NCBI GenBank assembly: GCA_046541715.1
Contig: JBKHCS010000001.1
Location: 62,001-126,000, forward strand
Length of the DNA: 64,000 nt
From: CAYPUT01 sp046541715
GTDB taxonomy: Bacteria; Spirochaetota; Spirochaetia; DSM-27196; PWMO01
Direction of reading: 5' to 3'
The notes beneath the pieces were generated by a model. That model worked only from the letters and a program-made list of their open reading frames with translations. It did no database searches and was not told the origin of the DNA. The first letter of the stretch is position 1. Every line of letters begins with the position of its first letter. Positions 53,285-61,571 of this stretch are shown here, piece after piece. Made by a program: the position numbers and the translations under genes.

Positions 53285-54013
53285 GTGAAGATAGTCGTAG
53301 CCGATCAGCATACCATCCTTCGCCGCATCGGAGAGCTTCTCGAGAAGGAGCTGACCCCGGTCCTCGCGCGCCGGGGGTCCGGGGCCCTCGGCCTTCCCGG
53401 GGGCAGGTCGGTCGTTCCTCTCCTCGAGGCGCTGCCGGCAGTTCCCCTGCCCTGGGATCGCGTCGGGATCTTTCTGGTGGACGAGCGGTTTGTCCCGAAG
53501 GACCATCCGGACAGCAATTACGGTCTTATCGCCGGATCGATCGAAAGAGCCTTTGCCGGCGCCCCGGCGAAGCCGGAGATCCTGCCGCTGCCGGGCTCGG
53601 AGCCGGGCCCGGCGGCCGCGGCTGCGGCCTACGGCGAGATTCTAAAGGAGCGTACCGAAGGAACCGGGGTCTTCGATCTTGCGGTCCTCGGCGTCGGGGA
53701 AGACGGCCACATCGCGTCGATCTTTCCGGAACGCCCCTTGGACCTTGCGACGCCCCCCGGCTTCTCGGTTATCGGGGATTCGCCGAAGCCCCCGCCGGTG
53801 CGCGTTACGGCTAACGCCTCGCTTCTTACCTCGACTCCCTGCCTGATCGGATTACTCTTCGGCGTGGCCAAGGCGGAAGCGTACCGCCGACTGACCGGCG
53901 GGGCCTCCGCGGCGACCTTCCCGGCGGCTCTAATCCGGGAGGCCCCGAGGGGATACCTCTTCGCCGACTACTCCGCCGCCGGAGGCGTCTCGGAGGCGAC
54001 CTCCGGGGAGTAA
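53285..54013 (+). CDS. pgl: 6-phosphogluconolactonase
   Basis: Second enzyme of the oxidative pentose phosphate path, hydrolysing 6-phosphogluconolactone. 242 residues. LGLPGGRSVVPLLEAL and WDRVGIFLVDERFVPKDHPD then SNYGLI form the sugar-phosphate site, and VLGVGEDGHIASIFP contains the catalytic-site His. GTG start. No zwf or gnd is next to it. It converges with the transporter gene: their 3' ends overlap by 46 bp. Confidence 0.92.
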   Translation: MKIVVADQHTILRRIGELLEKELTPVLARRGSGALGLPGGRSVVPLLEALPAVPLPWDRVGIFLVDERFVPKDHPDSNYGLIAGSIERAFAGAPAKPEILPLPGSEPGPAAAAAAYGEILKERTEGTGVFDLAVLGVGEDGHIASIFPERPLDLATPPGFSVIGDSPKPPPVRVTANASLLTSTPCLIGLLFGVAKAEAYRRLTGGASAATFPAALIREAPRGYLFADYSAAGGVSEATSGE

Positions 54014-54927
54014 CCGAGGGTGGCGGTAGATACGGCTACCGGCGGTCCCGGCTTCGGAGCCTGGGCAAGGACGGCCCCGGGAGCGCAGAAGAGCTCGATC
54101 GCCATTACGCCGGCCACAACGAGCAAGGTTCCGGCTAGGAGCAGAAATGAGACGCCGAAACCGGGCAACAAGAGCACCTGCAGCGCCACCGGCAGGATAA
54201 CGTAGACCGAGGAATGGACGCTTACCAGAACCGTCGCCCGGGCGGACCGCAGAAAACCCCACTGGGTTATCCCGAAGGCCGCGAATCCGAGAAAGAAACT
54301 GATAACGTAGACGACCCAGGGAAGCCCCCCCGAAGGAACAAACCCGGCACGTCCGAAATTCTGGGACCACCCCTTGAGAATCGGGTCCAGCGCTGCGAGA
54401 CCCCCGGAGGCCGCTCCGAAAACCAGCCCGAGGACGAAGCTACCGCTCCGCCGGCTTACCAAGGCGGCAGCGAGGATGCTTATCCCCGCGTATCCGGCCA
54501 CCACCGCAAAGAGCTCGGGCATCGATGCCTCGGCCATCGAGACGGCCGGACGGGAGATCCCGTCGGCGAAGAGCATGCCGGTCCCCAGGGCGACCGAGAC
54601 GGCCCCGAGGTATTGCAGGGGACGAACGTCTTCCTTCAAAAACAGCTGCGAAAACCAGAGAAGAGCCAGAAGACCGAACCCGTACATGCTCGTCATGTAG
54701 GATGGGGGCGCAAAGCGGTTTCCAAGGACGAGCCAGAGCCCGTTCGTGTTGTTGATAACGAAACCGGCGGTATAGACGGCCATTCCCGGACGACGAAACC
54801 AGGGAAGCTCAGAATCCTGGTTCCCACCGCTCCGGATTCGCTGGATCCCGAGTTGCTGCATACCCTTGGATAGGTGGAGCAGCGTGGTATTGATCAGTCC
54901 GAAGGCGAGTCCGAGGGCGTAGATCAA
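53968..54927 (-). CDS. Multi-helix transporter of the EamA/DMT type
   Basis: About 319 residues from a TTG at 54927 that overlaps the previous gene's stop as TTGA. Ten hydrophobic helices are visible, in two halves of five (first half to about residue 150, then from ELFAVVAGYAG). This matches the 5+5 layout of EamA-like drug/metabolite transporters, though the motifs are weak and family assignment is tentative. The long open frame upstream of the TTG is not membrane-like and overlaps the secreted protein, so it was not used. Substrate unknown. Coupled translation with the small secreted protein suggests they work together. Confidence 0.65.
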   Translation of the reverse strand: MIYALGLAFGLINTTLLHLSKGMQQLGIQRIRSGGNQDSELPWFRRPGMAVYTAGFVINNTNGLWLVLGNRFAPPSYMTSMYGFGLLALLWFSQLFLKEDVRPLQYLGAVSVALGTGMLFADGISRPAVSMAEASMPELFAVVAGYAGISILAAALVSRRSGSFVLGLVFGAASGGLAALDPILKGWSQNFGRAGFVPSGGLPWVVYVISFFLGFAAFGITQWGFLRSARATVLVSVHSSVYVILPVALQVLLLPGFGVSFLLLAGTLLVVAGVMAIELFCAPGAVLAQAPKPGPPVAVSTATLGYSPEVASETPPAAE

Positions 54928-55358
54928 CGCCGGGTAACCTCGTACCCCTCTCCGGATGCGCGGGTGAGGTCGACCTCGATCTCTCGTCCGCCGAAACCAT
55001 GAACGTTGCACTTCGCCCGGACGACGACCACCGACGTATCCGAGGGAATCTCGATTCCCGACCGGCTCCGGGTAAAGGGCTGCTCGTCGACATGGGGATG
55101 GGCGAGTTCCCGGGTCCCCAGGACGTCCCCGGTTTCCGCGTCGATAACCTGCCATTCGTCCGCGTAGTGGTCCCATCCGGTATCGTCGTGCCGGACCGTA
55201 ACGTCGAACCGCCAGACGCCGGAAGAGGTCTCCCGGGCAACGACACGCCGGACCTGGGCGTAGTCGAGACTCTCTTCGTAGGCCTCGACGACCCCGGTGG
55301 TCATAAGGAATAGGATTGCGAGAACCAACATCGAATAGCCAACAGGATACTTTGTCAT
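54924..55358 (-). CDS. Small secreted protein of conserved unknown family
   Basis: 144 residues with a signal peptide (MTKYPVGYSMLVLAILFLMT then TGVVEA). The mature part has WRFDVTVRHDDTGWDHYADE and VLGTRELAHPHVDEQPFTRS, ending VVVVRAKCNVHGFGGREIEV. I know this GWDHYAD ... HPHVxEQPFTRS pattern from uncharacterised proteins of Proteobacteria; no function is assigned to them. GGGGGGA precedes the ATG, and an AT-rich promoter region lies between it and the divergent fakAB gene. Its stop overlaps the transporter start. Confidence 0.8.
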   Translation of the reverse strand: MTKYPVGYSMLVLAILFLMTTGVVEAYEESLDYAQVRRVVARETSSGVWRFDVTVRHDDTGWDHYADEWQVIDAETGDVLGTRELAHPHVDEQPFTRSRSGIEIPSDTSVVVVRAKCNVHGFGGREIEVDLTRASGEGYEVTRR

Positions 55359-55460
55359 GACTTCCCCCCTTCATAGTGAATATAAAACCTTCTATATATT
55401 ATTTCCATTGTAAGCTATCGATTGACTCAGTGCCGAAGATGGGACTACGTTGAGGTTACT

Positions 55461-57260
55461 ATGAGTGATGCTGCGATCGGCTATGTTGATGGAAGCCGGC
55501 TTCGTCTCGCTCTCCTCGCCGGTGGCGCCCGCCTTATGCGTTATCGGGAGCAGCTAAACCAGATAAACGTCTTTCCGGTTGCCGATAGTGACACCGGAAC
55601 CAACATGGCCGGCACCCTAACCGCGGTGGTCCGGCGCCTCACAGCACGCAGGGAACGGTCCCTCGCCGTCGTGTCCCGGATGGCCGCCGAGGCGGCCATC
55701 CAAGGAGCTCGGGGCAATAGCGGCGCCATACTGGCCCAGTTCTTCGTCGGCTTGGCCCAGGAGATCGGGGACCAGGCGTCGGTAACCGGCGAGGACTTCG
55801 CCGCGGCAGCGGACCGGGCGGTTCGGCACGCGATGTCGGCGATCTCTTCGCCGAAAGAGGGAACCATTCTCACCGTGCTTCGCTCCTGGGGTGCGGCTCT
55901 CCGGGAGGCGACCGGGCGCCACCGGGATCTCTATCGCTCCTTTAGCGAAGCCCTCGCTGCGGCAAACGCGGCTCTCAAAGAAACGACGCACCTTCTCCCG
56001 GCCCTCCGAAAGGCGAAGGTGGTCGACGCCGGGGCGCTGGGTTTTGTCCGGATGATCGAAGGTGTCCATCGCCTAATGATCCACGGCCCGAAGGAGGTGG
56101 AAGAGAATTCCCTCCCGGAGAGTTCTCCGGACCTGTACGTGGAGCATGGGGCGGTCACCGAAGCGCCGACGTTCCGGTATTGTACCGAGTGCCTCCTTAC
56201 CGGCCTTTCCGTAGAGCCTTCTGCGCTAACCCCGATGATCGACGAGCTTGGGGACAGCATCGTGGTCGTCGGAACTCGAGCTCTTGCCCGGGTGCATATC
56301 CACACCGACCACCCCGGAAACGTCTTCCAACGTCTCGCTCGAAACGGCACGCTGACCGAGCATAAGGTCGACGATATGGTCAAGCAGTACCACATCGCCC
56401 GCCGGAGCCCCGGGCGGGTCGGCTTTGTCGTCGATTCCGCCTGCGACGCTCCGCAGGAGCTTCTCGACCGTCCGGATGTCGCAATCGTTCCCCTGACGGT
56501 CGCCTTCGGGGAACAGCTGTTTCTCGATAAGGTGGGCATCTCTCCCGAGGGCTTCTACGAGGAGCTCCGGCGAAAGGACGTCATCTGGCCGAAGACGGCC
56601 CAGCCCTCCGTCGGCGCGTTTTCCCGGAACTACGAATTCGCCGGCAGACACTTTGCCCAACTTCTGAGTCTGAACCTCTCGGGGGCCCTAAGCGGGACCA
56701 TCGATTCCGCCCGAGCCGCCCGGAAGACCGTCGGAAAGCCCGTTTCTATCGTCGATAGCCGGGGCGTGTCGGTGGGCATTGGGCTTATCCTACGGCGGCT
56801 CCTCGAAGCGGCGGACCAGGGAGCCGAGGTCGAAGAGCTTCGGCGCCTCGGCGAAGAGGCTGCGGCGAAGCTGTCGACCCTGGTAGTCGCCCCCAGCGTC
56901 GAAGCGATGGTAAAAGGCGGTAGGGTATCGAGCTTTTCCGGAACGATAGCCCGGGCTCTCGGTATCTGCCCCTTCGTCACCCTCGACAAGAGCGGCAAGG
57001 CCAAGGCGGTCGGCCTAACCCTGAGCTTCGAGGCCGGAATCAAGAAGCTGCTTCGGACCCTTCAGAAGCGGGTAGCAGGACCCACGGAGTTCGCCGTCGC
57101 CCATGTCGACAACGAGGGGGCCGCCCTTCGGATAAAGGAGGCCATCGAAACACGGTTCGACGTGGCAAAGGAAATCTTTATCCGGGACGCCTCCCCGGTC
57201 CTTGCGGCTCACACGGGGCCAGGGACCGTCGGCGTCATGTTTCTCCCGGCGCGACCGTGA
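55461..57260 (+). CDS. Single-chain fatty acid kinase, FakA-FakB fusion (DAK2-DegV)
   Basis: 599 residues from the ATG at 55461 (GAGG 5 bases upstream). Residues 10-205 are a DhaL/DAK2 kinase domain with NVFPVADSDTGTNM (metal ligands D42, D44) and GARGNSGAILAQFF. Residues 215-315 match the FakA middle domain: YCTECLL, LGDSIVVVGTRALARVHIHT, HPG and VDDMVKQ. From about V320 to the end is a complete DegV/FakB fatty-acid-binding fold: VGFVVDSACDAP, SLNLSGALSGTIDSA, VKGGRVSSFSG, AHTGPGTVG. Known FakA and FakB are separate proteins that make acyl-phosphate from free fatty acids and ATP. Here kinase and lipid carrier are one chain, and the GTGA overlap with plsY links it to an acyl-phosphate user. 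Confidence 0.88.
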   Translation: MSDAAIGYVDGSRLRLALLAGGARLMRYREQLNQINVFPVADSDTGTNMAGTLTAVVRRLTARRERSLAVVSRMAAEAAIQGARGNSGAILAQFFVGLAQEIGDQASVTGEDFAAAADRAVRHAMSAISSPKEGTILTVLRSWGAALREATGRHRDLYRSFSEALAAANAALKETTHLLPALRKAKVVDAGALGFVRMIEGVHRLMIHGPKEVEENSLPESSPDLYVEHGAVTEAPTFRYCTECLLTGLSVEPSALTPMIDELGDSIVVVGTRALARVHIHTDHPGNVFQRLARNGTLTEHKVDDMVKQYHIARRSPGRVGFVVDSACDAPQELLDRPDVAIVPLTVAFGEQLFLDKVGISPEGFYEELRRKDVIWPKTAQPSVGAFSRNYEFAGRHFAQLLSLNLSGALSGTIDSARAARKTVGKPVSIVDSRGVSVGIGLILRRLLEAADQGAEVEELRRLGEEAAAKLSTLVVAPSVEAMVKGGRVSSFSGTIARALGICPFVTLDKSGKAKAVGLTLSFEAGIKKLLRTLQKRVAGPTEFAVAHVDNEGAALRIKEAIETRFDVAKEIFIRDASPVLAAHTGPGTVGVMFLPARP

Positions 57261-57943
57261 TTCTTGCTCCGGCGATCCTCCTCGCCTATCTCCTCGGCTC
57301 GGTTCCGAGCAGCGTTATTCTCGGTAGAAGCGTAAAGGGCATCGACGTTCGGGAACACGGTTCCGGCAACGCCGGCGCGTCGAATGCATTCCGGGTTCTC
57401 GGACGGCCCCTCGGGGTCGCGGTTCTCCTGATGGATGCCGGGAAGGGAGCAGCGGCAGTTGCCCTTATTCCGGCGCTCCTCCGGCTTTCCGGCGGCGCCC
57501 AATCGGTCTTCGGGGATACGGAAACCCGGCTCCTCCTCGGAGGCGCCGCCATCATCGGGCACGTTTATTCGGTCTTTCTGAACTTTCGAGGCGGCAAGGG
57601 AGTCGGCACCGCCGCGGGGGTCCTGGTGGTTCTCTACCCTCTCTCCCTCGGAATTGCGGTGGCTATTTTCGTGGTGGTCCTGCTGGTGACGGGGATAACC
57701 TCCCTTGCCTCGCTTGTCGCCTCCTTGAGCTTTCCCGGAGTGGCCGCCCTCTTGGGCCACCTGGGAATCGTCGAGACCTCCCCGGCCCTCTTTGTCTTCT
57801 CGGTTCTGGCGGTCCTGTTCCTGCTCTTTACGCACCGGGAAAACATAAAGCGCCTGGTTGCCGGAAGGGAGAACCGCTTCGAAGGGGCCCGCATTCTCGG
57901 ACGACTCTTCGACCGATTCAAGGGGCCCGGCGGTCACGGCTAA
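57257..57943 (+). CDS. plsY: Acyl-phosphate:glycerol-3-phosphate acyltransferase
   Basis: Membrane enzyme that places the first acyl chain on glycerol-3-phosphate using acyl-phosphate; 228 residues, about five helices. The three active loops are visible: GSVPSSVILGRSVKGIDVRE, GSGNAGASNAFRVLGR and GHVYSVFLNFRGGKGVGTAA. The GTG start overlaps the fusion-kinase stop (GTGA). plsX is not in the window; the neighbour may supply the substrate directly from exogenous fatty acids. Confidence 0.94.
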   Translation: MILAPAILLAYLLGSVPSSVILGRSVKGIDVREHGSGNAGASNAFRVLGRPLGVAVLLMDAGKGAAAVALIPALLRLSGGAQSVFGDTETRLLLGGAAIIGHVYSVFLNFRGGKGVGTAAGVLVVLYPLSLGIAVAIFVVVLLVTGITSLASLVASLSFPGVAALLGHLGIVETSPALFVFSVLAVLFLLFTHRENIKRLVAGRENRFEGARILGRLFDRFKGPGGHG

Positions 57944-57951
57944 CCCGAAAG

Positions 57952-58878
57952 CTATTCGAGAAGCGCCTCGACAATCTCTTCTATGGTTTGGTCCACGTTC
58001 TCCGCCGGCACCTGGCAGGCGCCGGCGTAACTGTATCCGCCGCCACCGTACCGGGCCATCACCCCCCCGATGTCCGCCGACAGGTTGCTATCGAAGATCG
58101 ACTTCCCGACGCTGATCACCGCGGTTCGCCGTTTGAAGGCCCACATGACCTGGACCGAGGCGTCCGCATGGGGAAAGAGGGCGTACTTGACGAAGCGGTT
58201 TCCGGCAAAGAGAGTCGTCTCCCGCCGCAAGTCGACCAGGAGGACCGTATCCCGGACGGTCGAGCAACGCTGAATCTGCTGAGAAAAGTCCTTCTTGTGG
58301 CTCTCGTAGACGTCTGCCCGTTCCCTGATGTCCTCGAAGGTAAGAAGCTCTTCGGCGTTATGGTCGGTGATGTAGTCTACGAGGTCGAGCATCAGCTGGT
58401 GGTTGGAAATGCGAAAACGACGGAAGCGCCCAAGCCCCGTCCGGGGGTCCAAGAGGAACCCGAGTAAGTCCCACCCTTCCGGATCGAGGACCTCCTTCCG
58501 GGTAAAGGCGGCGGACTCCCACTTGTCCACCGCGTCGATGAGCTCCGGTGATACCGCCGGAAAACGGTCGGCGCCGCCGTAATGCTTGTAGATAACCCGG
58601 GCTGCGGACAGGGCGTTGACATCGACGACGAAACCGTCGGCGCTACCGTTGGCCGGATCGACATCGTGGTGGTCGAATACCAGATAGGCACCGGGTTGCG
58701 GGGGAAGGTCGGCGATGATGTCCCGCCGCGAGACGTGGACTACGCCTCCTTCCATGTCGCGAGGATGAACGAACTTTACCTGTTCGATCAGACCGATTTT
58801 TTTTAGAAGGGCCGCGGAAACCACACCGTCGAAGTCATCACGGGTCAGGAGGCGTCGCTTCCCCTCGGGATAAGACAT
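57952..58878 (-). CDS. DHH-family phosphoesterase
   Basis: 308 residues. The N-terminal DHH domain has TRDDFDGVVSAALL and VFDHHDVDP, metal-binding motifs of RecJ-like and exopolyphosphatase-like enzymes. The C-terminal part has GGVMARYGGGGYSYAGACQV, a DHHA1-like Gly-rich loop in which the usual His after GGGG is Tyr. Substrate uncertain: c-di-nucleotides, polyphosphate or nanoRNA are possible. No membrane or GGDEF part, so it is not GdpP. It lacks a Shine-Dalgarno; its -10 box ends 9 bases before the ATG. Confidence 0.82.
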   Translation of the reverse strand: MSYPEGKRRLLTRDDFDGVVSAALLKKIGLIEQVKFVHPRDMEGGVVHVSRRDIIADLPPQPGAYLVFDHHDVDPANGSADGFVVDVNALSAARVIYKHYGGADRFPAVSPELIDAVDKWESAAFTRKEVLDPEGWDLLGFLLDPRTGLGRFRRFRISNHQLMLDLVDYITDHNAEELLTFEDIRERADVYESHKKDFSQQIQRCSTVRDTVLLVDLRRETTLFAGNRFVKYALFPHADASVQVMWAFKRRTAVISVGKSIFDSNLSADIGGVMARYGGGGYSYAGACQVPAENVDQTIEEIVEALLE

Positions 58879-58887
58879 GATTACCGG

Positions 58888-58916
58888 ATGCTAACCGATG
58901 GTTCCCACGGCGACAA
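58888..58916 (-). promoter_or_regulatory. Promoter of the DHH gene, candidate leaderless
   Basis: Minus strand: TTGTCG (complement of 58911-58916), 17-bp spacer, TAGCAT (complement of 58888-58893). Nine bases separate the -10 from the ATG, so the leader would be two or three bases. Confidence 0.5.
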
Positions 58917-58939
58917 GGGGCCTCCTACCGCAGTATAGT
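58910..58939 (+). promoter_or_regulatory. Promoter of glk, candidate leaderless, sharing its -35 with the DHH promoter
   Basis: GCGACA (58910-58915), 18-bp spacer, TATAGT (58934-58939), then 8 bases to the ATG at 58948. The -35 occupies the same base pairs as the -35 of the divergent DHH gene, so both promoters probably compete for polymerase. Confidence 0.5.
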
Positions 58940-58947
58940 AGACAATA

Positions 58948-59979
58948 ATGCTACTTGTTGCAGACGTCGGGGGTACCAATACGACGGTTGCCCTTATAGA
59001 CACCTCGGGAAGCACGGAATACCGTATCGTCGAAAAACAGCGGATATCCTCCCAGGAGATCGGAGGCCTTGCCGAAGCGCTGACCTCCGCCACGTCCGCC
59101 TGGAAGGTCTCCCTTGGGGATGTCGCGACACAGCTTGTCGTTTCCGCCGCAGGACCCGTCCGGGGAAACCGGGCGGACCTTACAAACGTCTCCTGGCCCA
59201 TTGACGGAGATTCCCTCTCCGTGGAACTCGGAATGCCGACGTCGGTTATCAACGACTTTACCGCGGTCTGTTACGGCATTCCCGTCTTTCTCCAAACAGC
59301 CCCGGAGAAGATCGAGCCACTCCCGGGAAGCCCGGAGCGCAGGCGGCTAAAGACGGGGGACGTAATTGCGGTTGTCGGTCCGGGAACCGGTCTCGGCGTG
59401 GGTTTTCTCCTGAAGCGCAGGAATAGCTTTCTCGCCCTGCCGTCGGAAGGGGGGCACATGGACTTTGCACCGACGGACCGGATTACCTGGGAGCTCGAGC
59501 AGTTTCTCGGCCGGAAAGACGGCTATCCCCTCGGGTGGGAGCCCTTCGTATCGGGACGGGGGCTCGCGAACATCTTCTCGTTTTTCTGCTCCCGGGAGGA
59601 AGAAACGACCGGTGAAGCGCGCCGGATCGAAACCCTCCCGGCAGGAGAGCGGCCTGCGGCGATTGCCAAGGCGGCACCGGAGGACCCGATTTGCGCTCGA
59701 GCCGTCGGTCTCTTCGTCCGGCTCCTCGGCAGCTTTTGCAGTAATATCGCGGTAACCTCCCTCCCGGAAGGAGGATTCTTCCTCGCCGGGGGAGTCACGA
59801 TCCGCAACCCGGAATGGTTCGAGAATCCTCAGGGGTTCCTTGAGGCGTTTCAGGCCAACTATCACCCGTCCCTGAGGGAGCGGCTCTCCACTACTCCCGT
59901 AGCCCTCGTCCGGGACTACGATATCTCCCTCTACGGAGCCGCCTATTACGGCCGGCGACACGTGTCGTCAAAGGGATGA
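58948..59979 (+). CDS. glk: Glucokinase
   Basis: Phosphorylates glucose to glucose-6-phosphate with ATP; 343 residues, Glk (COG0837) type rather than ROK. VADVGGTNTTVALID is the phosphate-1 loop, SVINDFTAVCYGI carries the catalytic Asp, VGPGTGLGVGFLL is the second phosphate loop and LPSEGGHMDFAP the sugar-contact motif. No ribosome site. It overlaps the next gene by 4 bp, consistent with a glucose to UDP-glucose branch in which only phosphoglucomutase is missing. Confidence 0.92.
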   Translation: MLLVADVGGTNTTVALIDTSGSTEYRIVEKQRISSQEIGGLAEALTSATSAWKVSLGDVATQLVVSAAGPVRGNRADLTNVSWPIDGDSLSVELGMPTSVINDFTAVCYGIPVFLQTAPEKIEPLPGSPERRRLKTGDVIAVVGPGTGLGVGFLLKRRNSFLALPSEGGHMDFAPTDRITWELEQFLGRKDGYPLGWEPFVSGRGLANIFSFFCSREEETTGEARRIETLPAGERPAAIAKAAPEDPICARAVGLFVRLLGSFCSNIAVTSLPEGGFFLAGGVTIRNPEWFENPQGFLEAFQANYHPSLRERLSTTPVALVRDYDISLYGAAYYGRRHVSSKG

Positions 59980-61571
59980 GTCTAAAGGAAAAGGAGCTTT
60001 TAGTGTCGAAGAACAAATACGCCTCGCAGGAGCTTGTCGATCGGATGGAATCCCTCGGGATAGACGTCGAAACGGCCACCTCGATTCTCGAAGAGTTCAA
60101 CAGGGGGCGATTCGACAACCTCGAACCGGTCCAAGCGTCCGAAATTCCCGGGACCGACGGCACCACCGTCATCGACAGCCGGGGAGACCGGAGCATTCGC
60201 ATAGACGCCACCGAAGCGCGCCGCCGCCTCTCGGCAATCGACGAGGGCGCCGCCGCACTCCTACCGCAGTCGGGAGACGTCGAAGTCGACAACGATACCC
60301 TTCGGCGCATCGGGCTTCGGCTTCTGCCGTCGGTTTCCTACGGGGTCCTCAACGGCGGCTCCGCGACCAGCTACGCCGACGAGAAGAAGAACCGGAGCGT
60401 CAGCGACGAACTCTTCGAGCTTCTCCGGGAAGACTTCGACGCCCTCGCCCCGAAAGTGTCGAAAAAGCCGAAGGGGGTAACGCCGGCTTTCGTTCAGCCC
60501 GACGGCTCCCCGGGCCCGTCGTTTCTCGAGCTCAAGATGAGGCATCTGCTTCTATCGATTCGGAATTATCGTCGGGAGGTCGGAGAGGAGGGCGGTGCCG
60601 CCGGGGGAGGCCGGACCGGGCTCGGCCTTATCCCGGGCGTACCCTTATTTCAGATGAGCAGCGTCAATAACGACGAGGAGCTCGAGGAAACCTACCGGGA
60701 GTACCGGGAGAGCCCCCTCCTGAAGGACTTGATAGAAGAAACGGGTTTCGACATCACCGAGCCCCTGACCGGGGTCCAACCGATGATCGCCGCCTACACC
60801 CATTCCGAGGAGGGCCGGCCGAAGGGCTTCTTCACCCGGGCTTTCGGCGAAGAGGGACGCCCCCTCCCCCTCCCCGGAGGCCACGGACAGAACTTCTCCG
60901 TCCTCAGAGAGGTCTACACCGAGCTGAGGAATAGGGGGAAACGGTTCGTCTACCTCGGTAACGTCGACAATCTCGGATTTACCCTCGATCCCGTGGGAAT
61001 TGCCTACCTCGCCCTGTCGGGAAAGAACGCCGCCTTCGATTTTTCGTTTCGTACCGCGATCGACGTAAAGGGTGGCATCCTGGTGAGAGACCAGTCGGGT
61101 CACCTCAACTGTGCGGATATCGGTCCGGCCATTTCCAAGGAGGAGGTCTTCCGGGTAGAGGAATCGGGTACGCCGATTCTCTTCAACTGCGCTACGGGCC
61201 TCTTCGATCTCGACTATCTGGTTCCAAACCTCGACCGAATCGTGTCGGACCTTCCGGTTCGCTTTAGCGATCAGAACAAGGATGCCGGGCGCTATTCGCA
61301 AGCCGAACAGGTTACCTGGGAGGTCCTCGGCATAATCGACGACTATCTCGTCTACGGGGTCGAGAAATGGCGTCGTTTCTTGGCGGCGAAGATGCTCATC
61401 GATACCCTGATGACCAGCGGGCGCCGCCTCGACAATCCGAATTATCCGACCGCGGAGGATCCCGCGGAAGATCTCAAGCGGACGGCGACCCTCCTGCACC
61501 AAGGATTAGAACGGGCCCTTCGGGAGGAGTACGGCATGGAGCTTAGGGGAGACAGATGGCAGCCGGTCTGA
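59976..61571 (+). CDS. UDPGP-family UTP--hexose-1-phosphate uridylyltransferase
   Basis: Nucleotidyltransferase of 531 residues, related to the eukaryote-type UGP/UAP family rather than bacterial GalU. The nucleotide-binding loop reads VLNGGSATSYADEKKNRS; QPDGSPGPSFLELK, PLPGGHGQNF and YLGNVDNLGFTLDPVGIAYL correspond to the uridine and sugar-phosphate sites. The loop departs from the common LAGGxGTRLG form. Likely product UDP-glucose (or UDP-GlcNAc), given the coupled glucokinase. Both ends overlap neighbours (glk 4 bp, hisI 16 bp). Confidence 0.82.
   Translation: MSLKEKELLVSKNKYASQELVDRMESLGIDVETATSILEEFNRGRFDNLEPVQASEIPGTDGTTVIDSRGDRSIRIDATEARRRLSAIDEGAAALLPQSGDVEVDNDTLRRIGLRLLPSVSYGVLNGGSATSYADEKKNRSVSDELFELLREDFDALAPKVSKKPKGVTPAFVQPDGSPGPSFLELKMRHLLLSIRNYRREVGEEGGAAGGGRTGLGLIPGVPLFQMSSVNNDEELEETYREYRESPLLKDLIEETGFDITEPLTGVQPMIAAYTHSEEGRPKGFFTRAFGEEGRPLPLPGGHGQNFSVLREVYTELRNRGKRFVYLGNVDNLGFTLDPVGIAYLALSGKNAAFDFSFRTAIDVKGGILVRDQSGHLNCADIGPAISKEEVFRVEESGTPILFNCATGLFDLDYLVPNLDRIVSDLPVRFSDQNKDAGRYSQAEQVTWEVLGIIDDYLVYGVEKWRRFLAAKMLIDTLMTSGRRLDNPNYPTAEDPAEDLKRTATLLHQGLERALREEYGMELRGDRWQPV

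Noticed and set aside
54928..55374. Upstream extension of the transporter frame
   Set aside because: The extra residues are Arg/Gly-rich shadow sequence of the secreted-protein gene.
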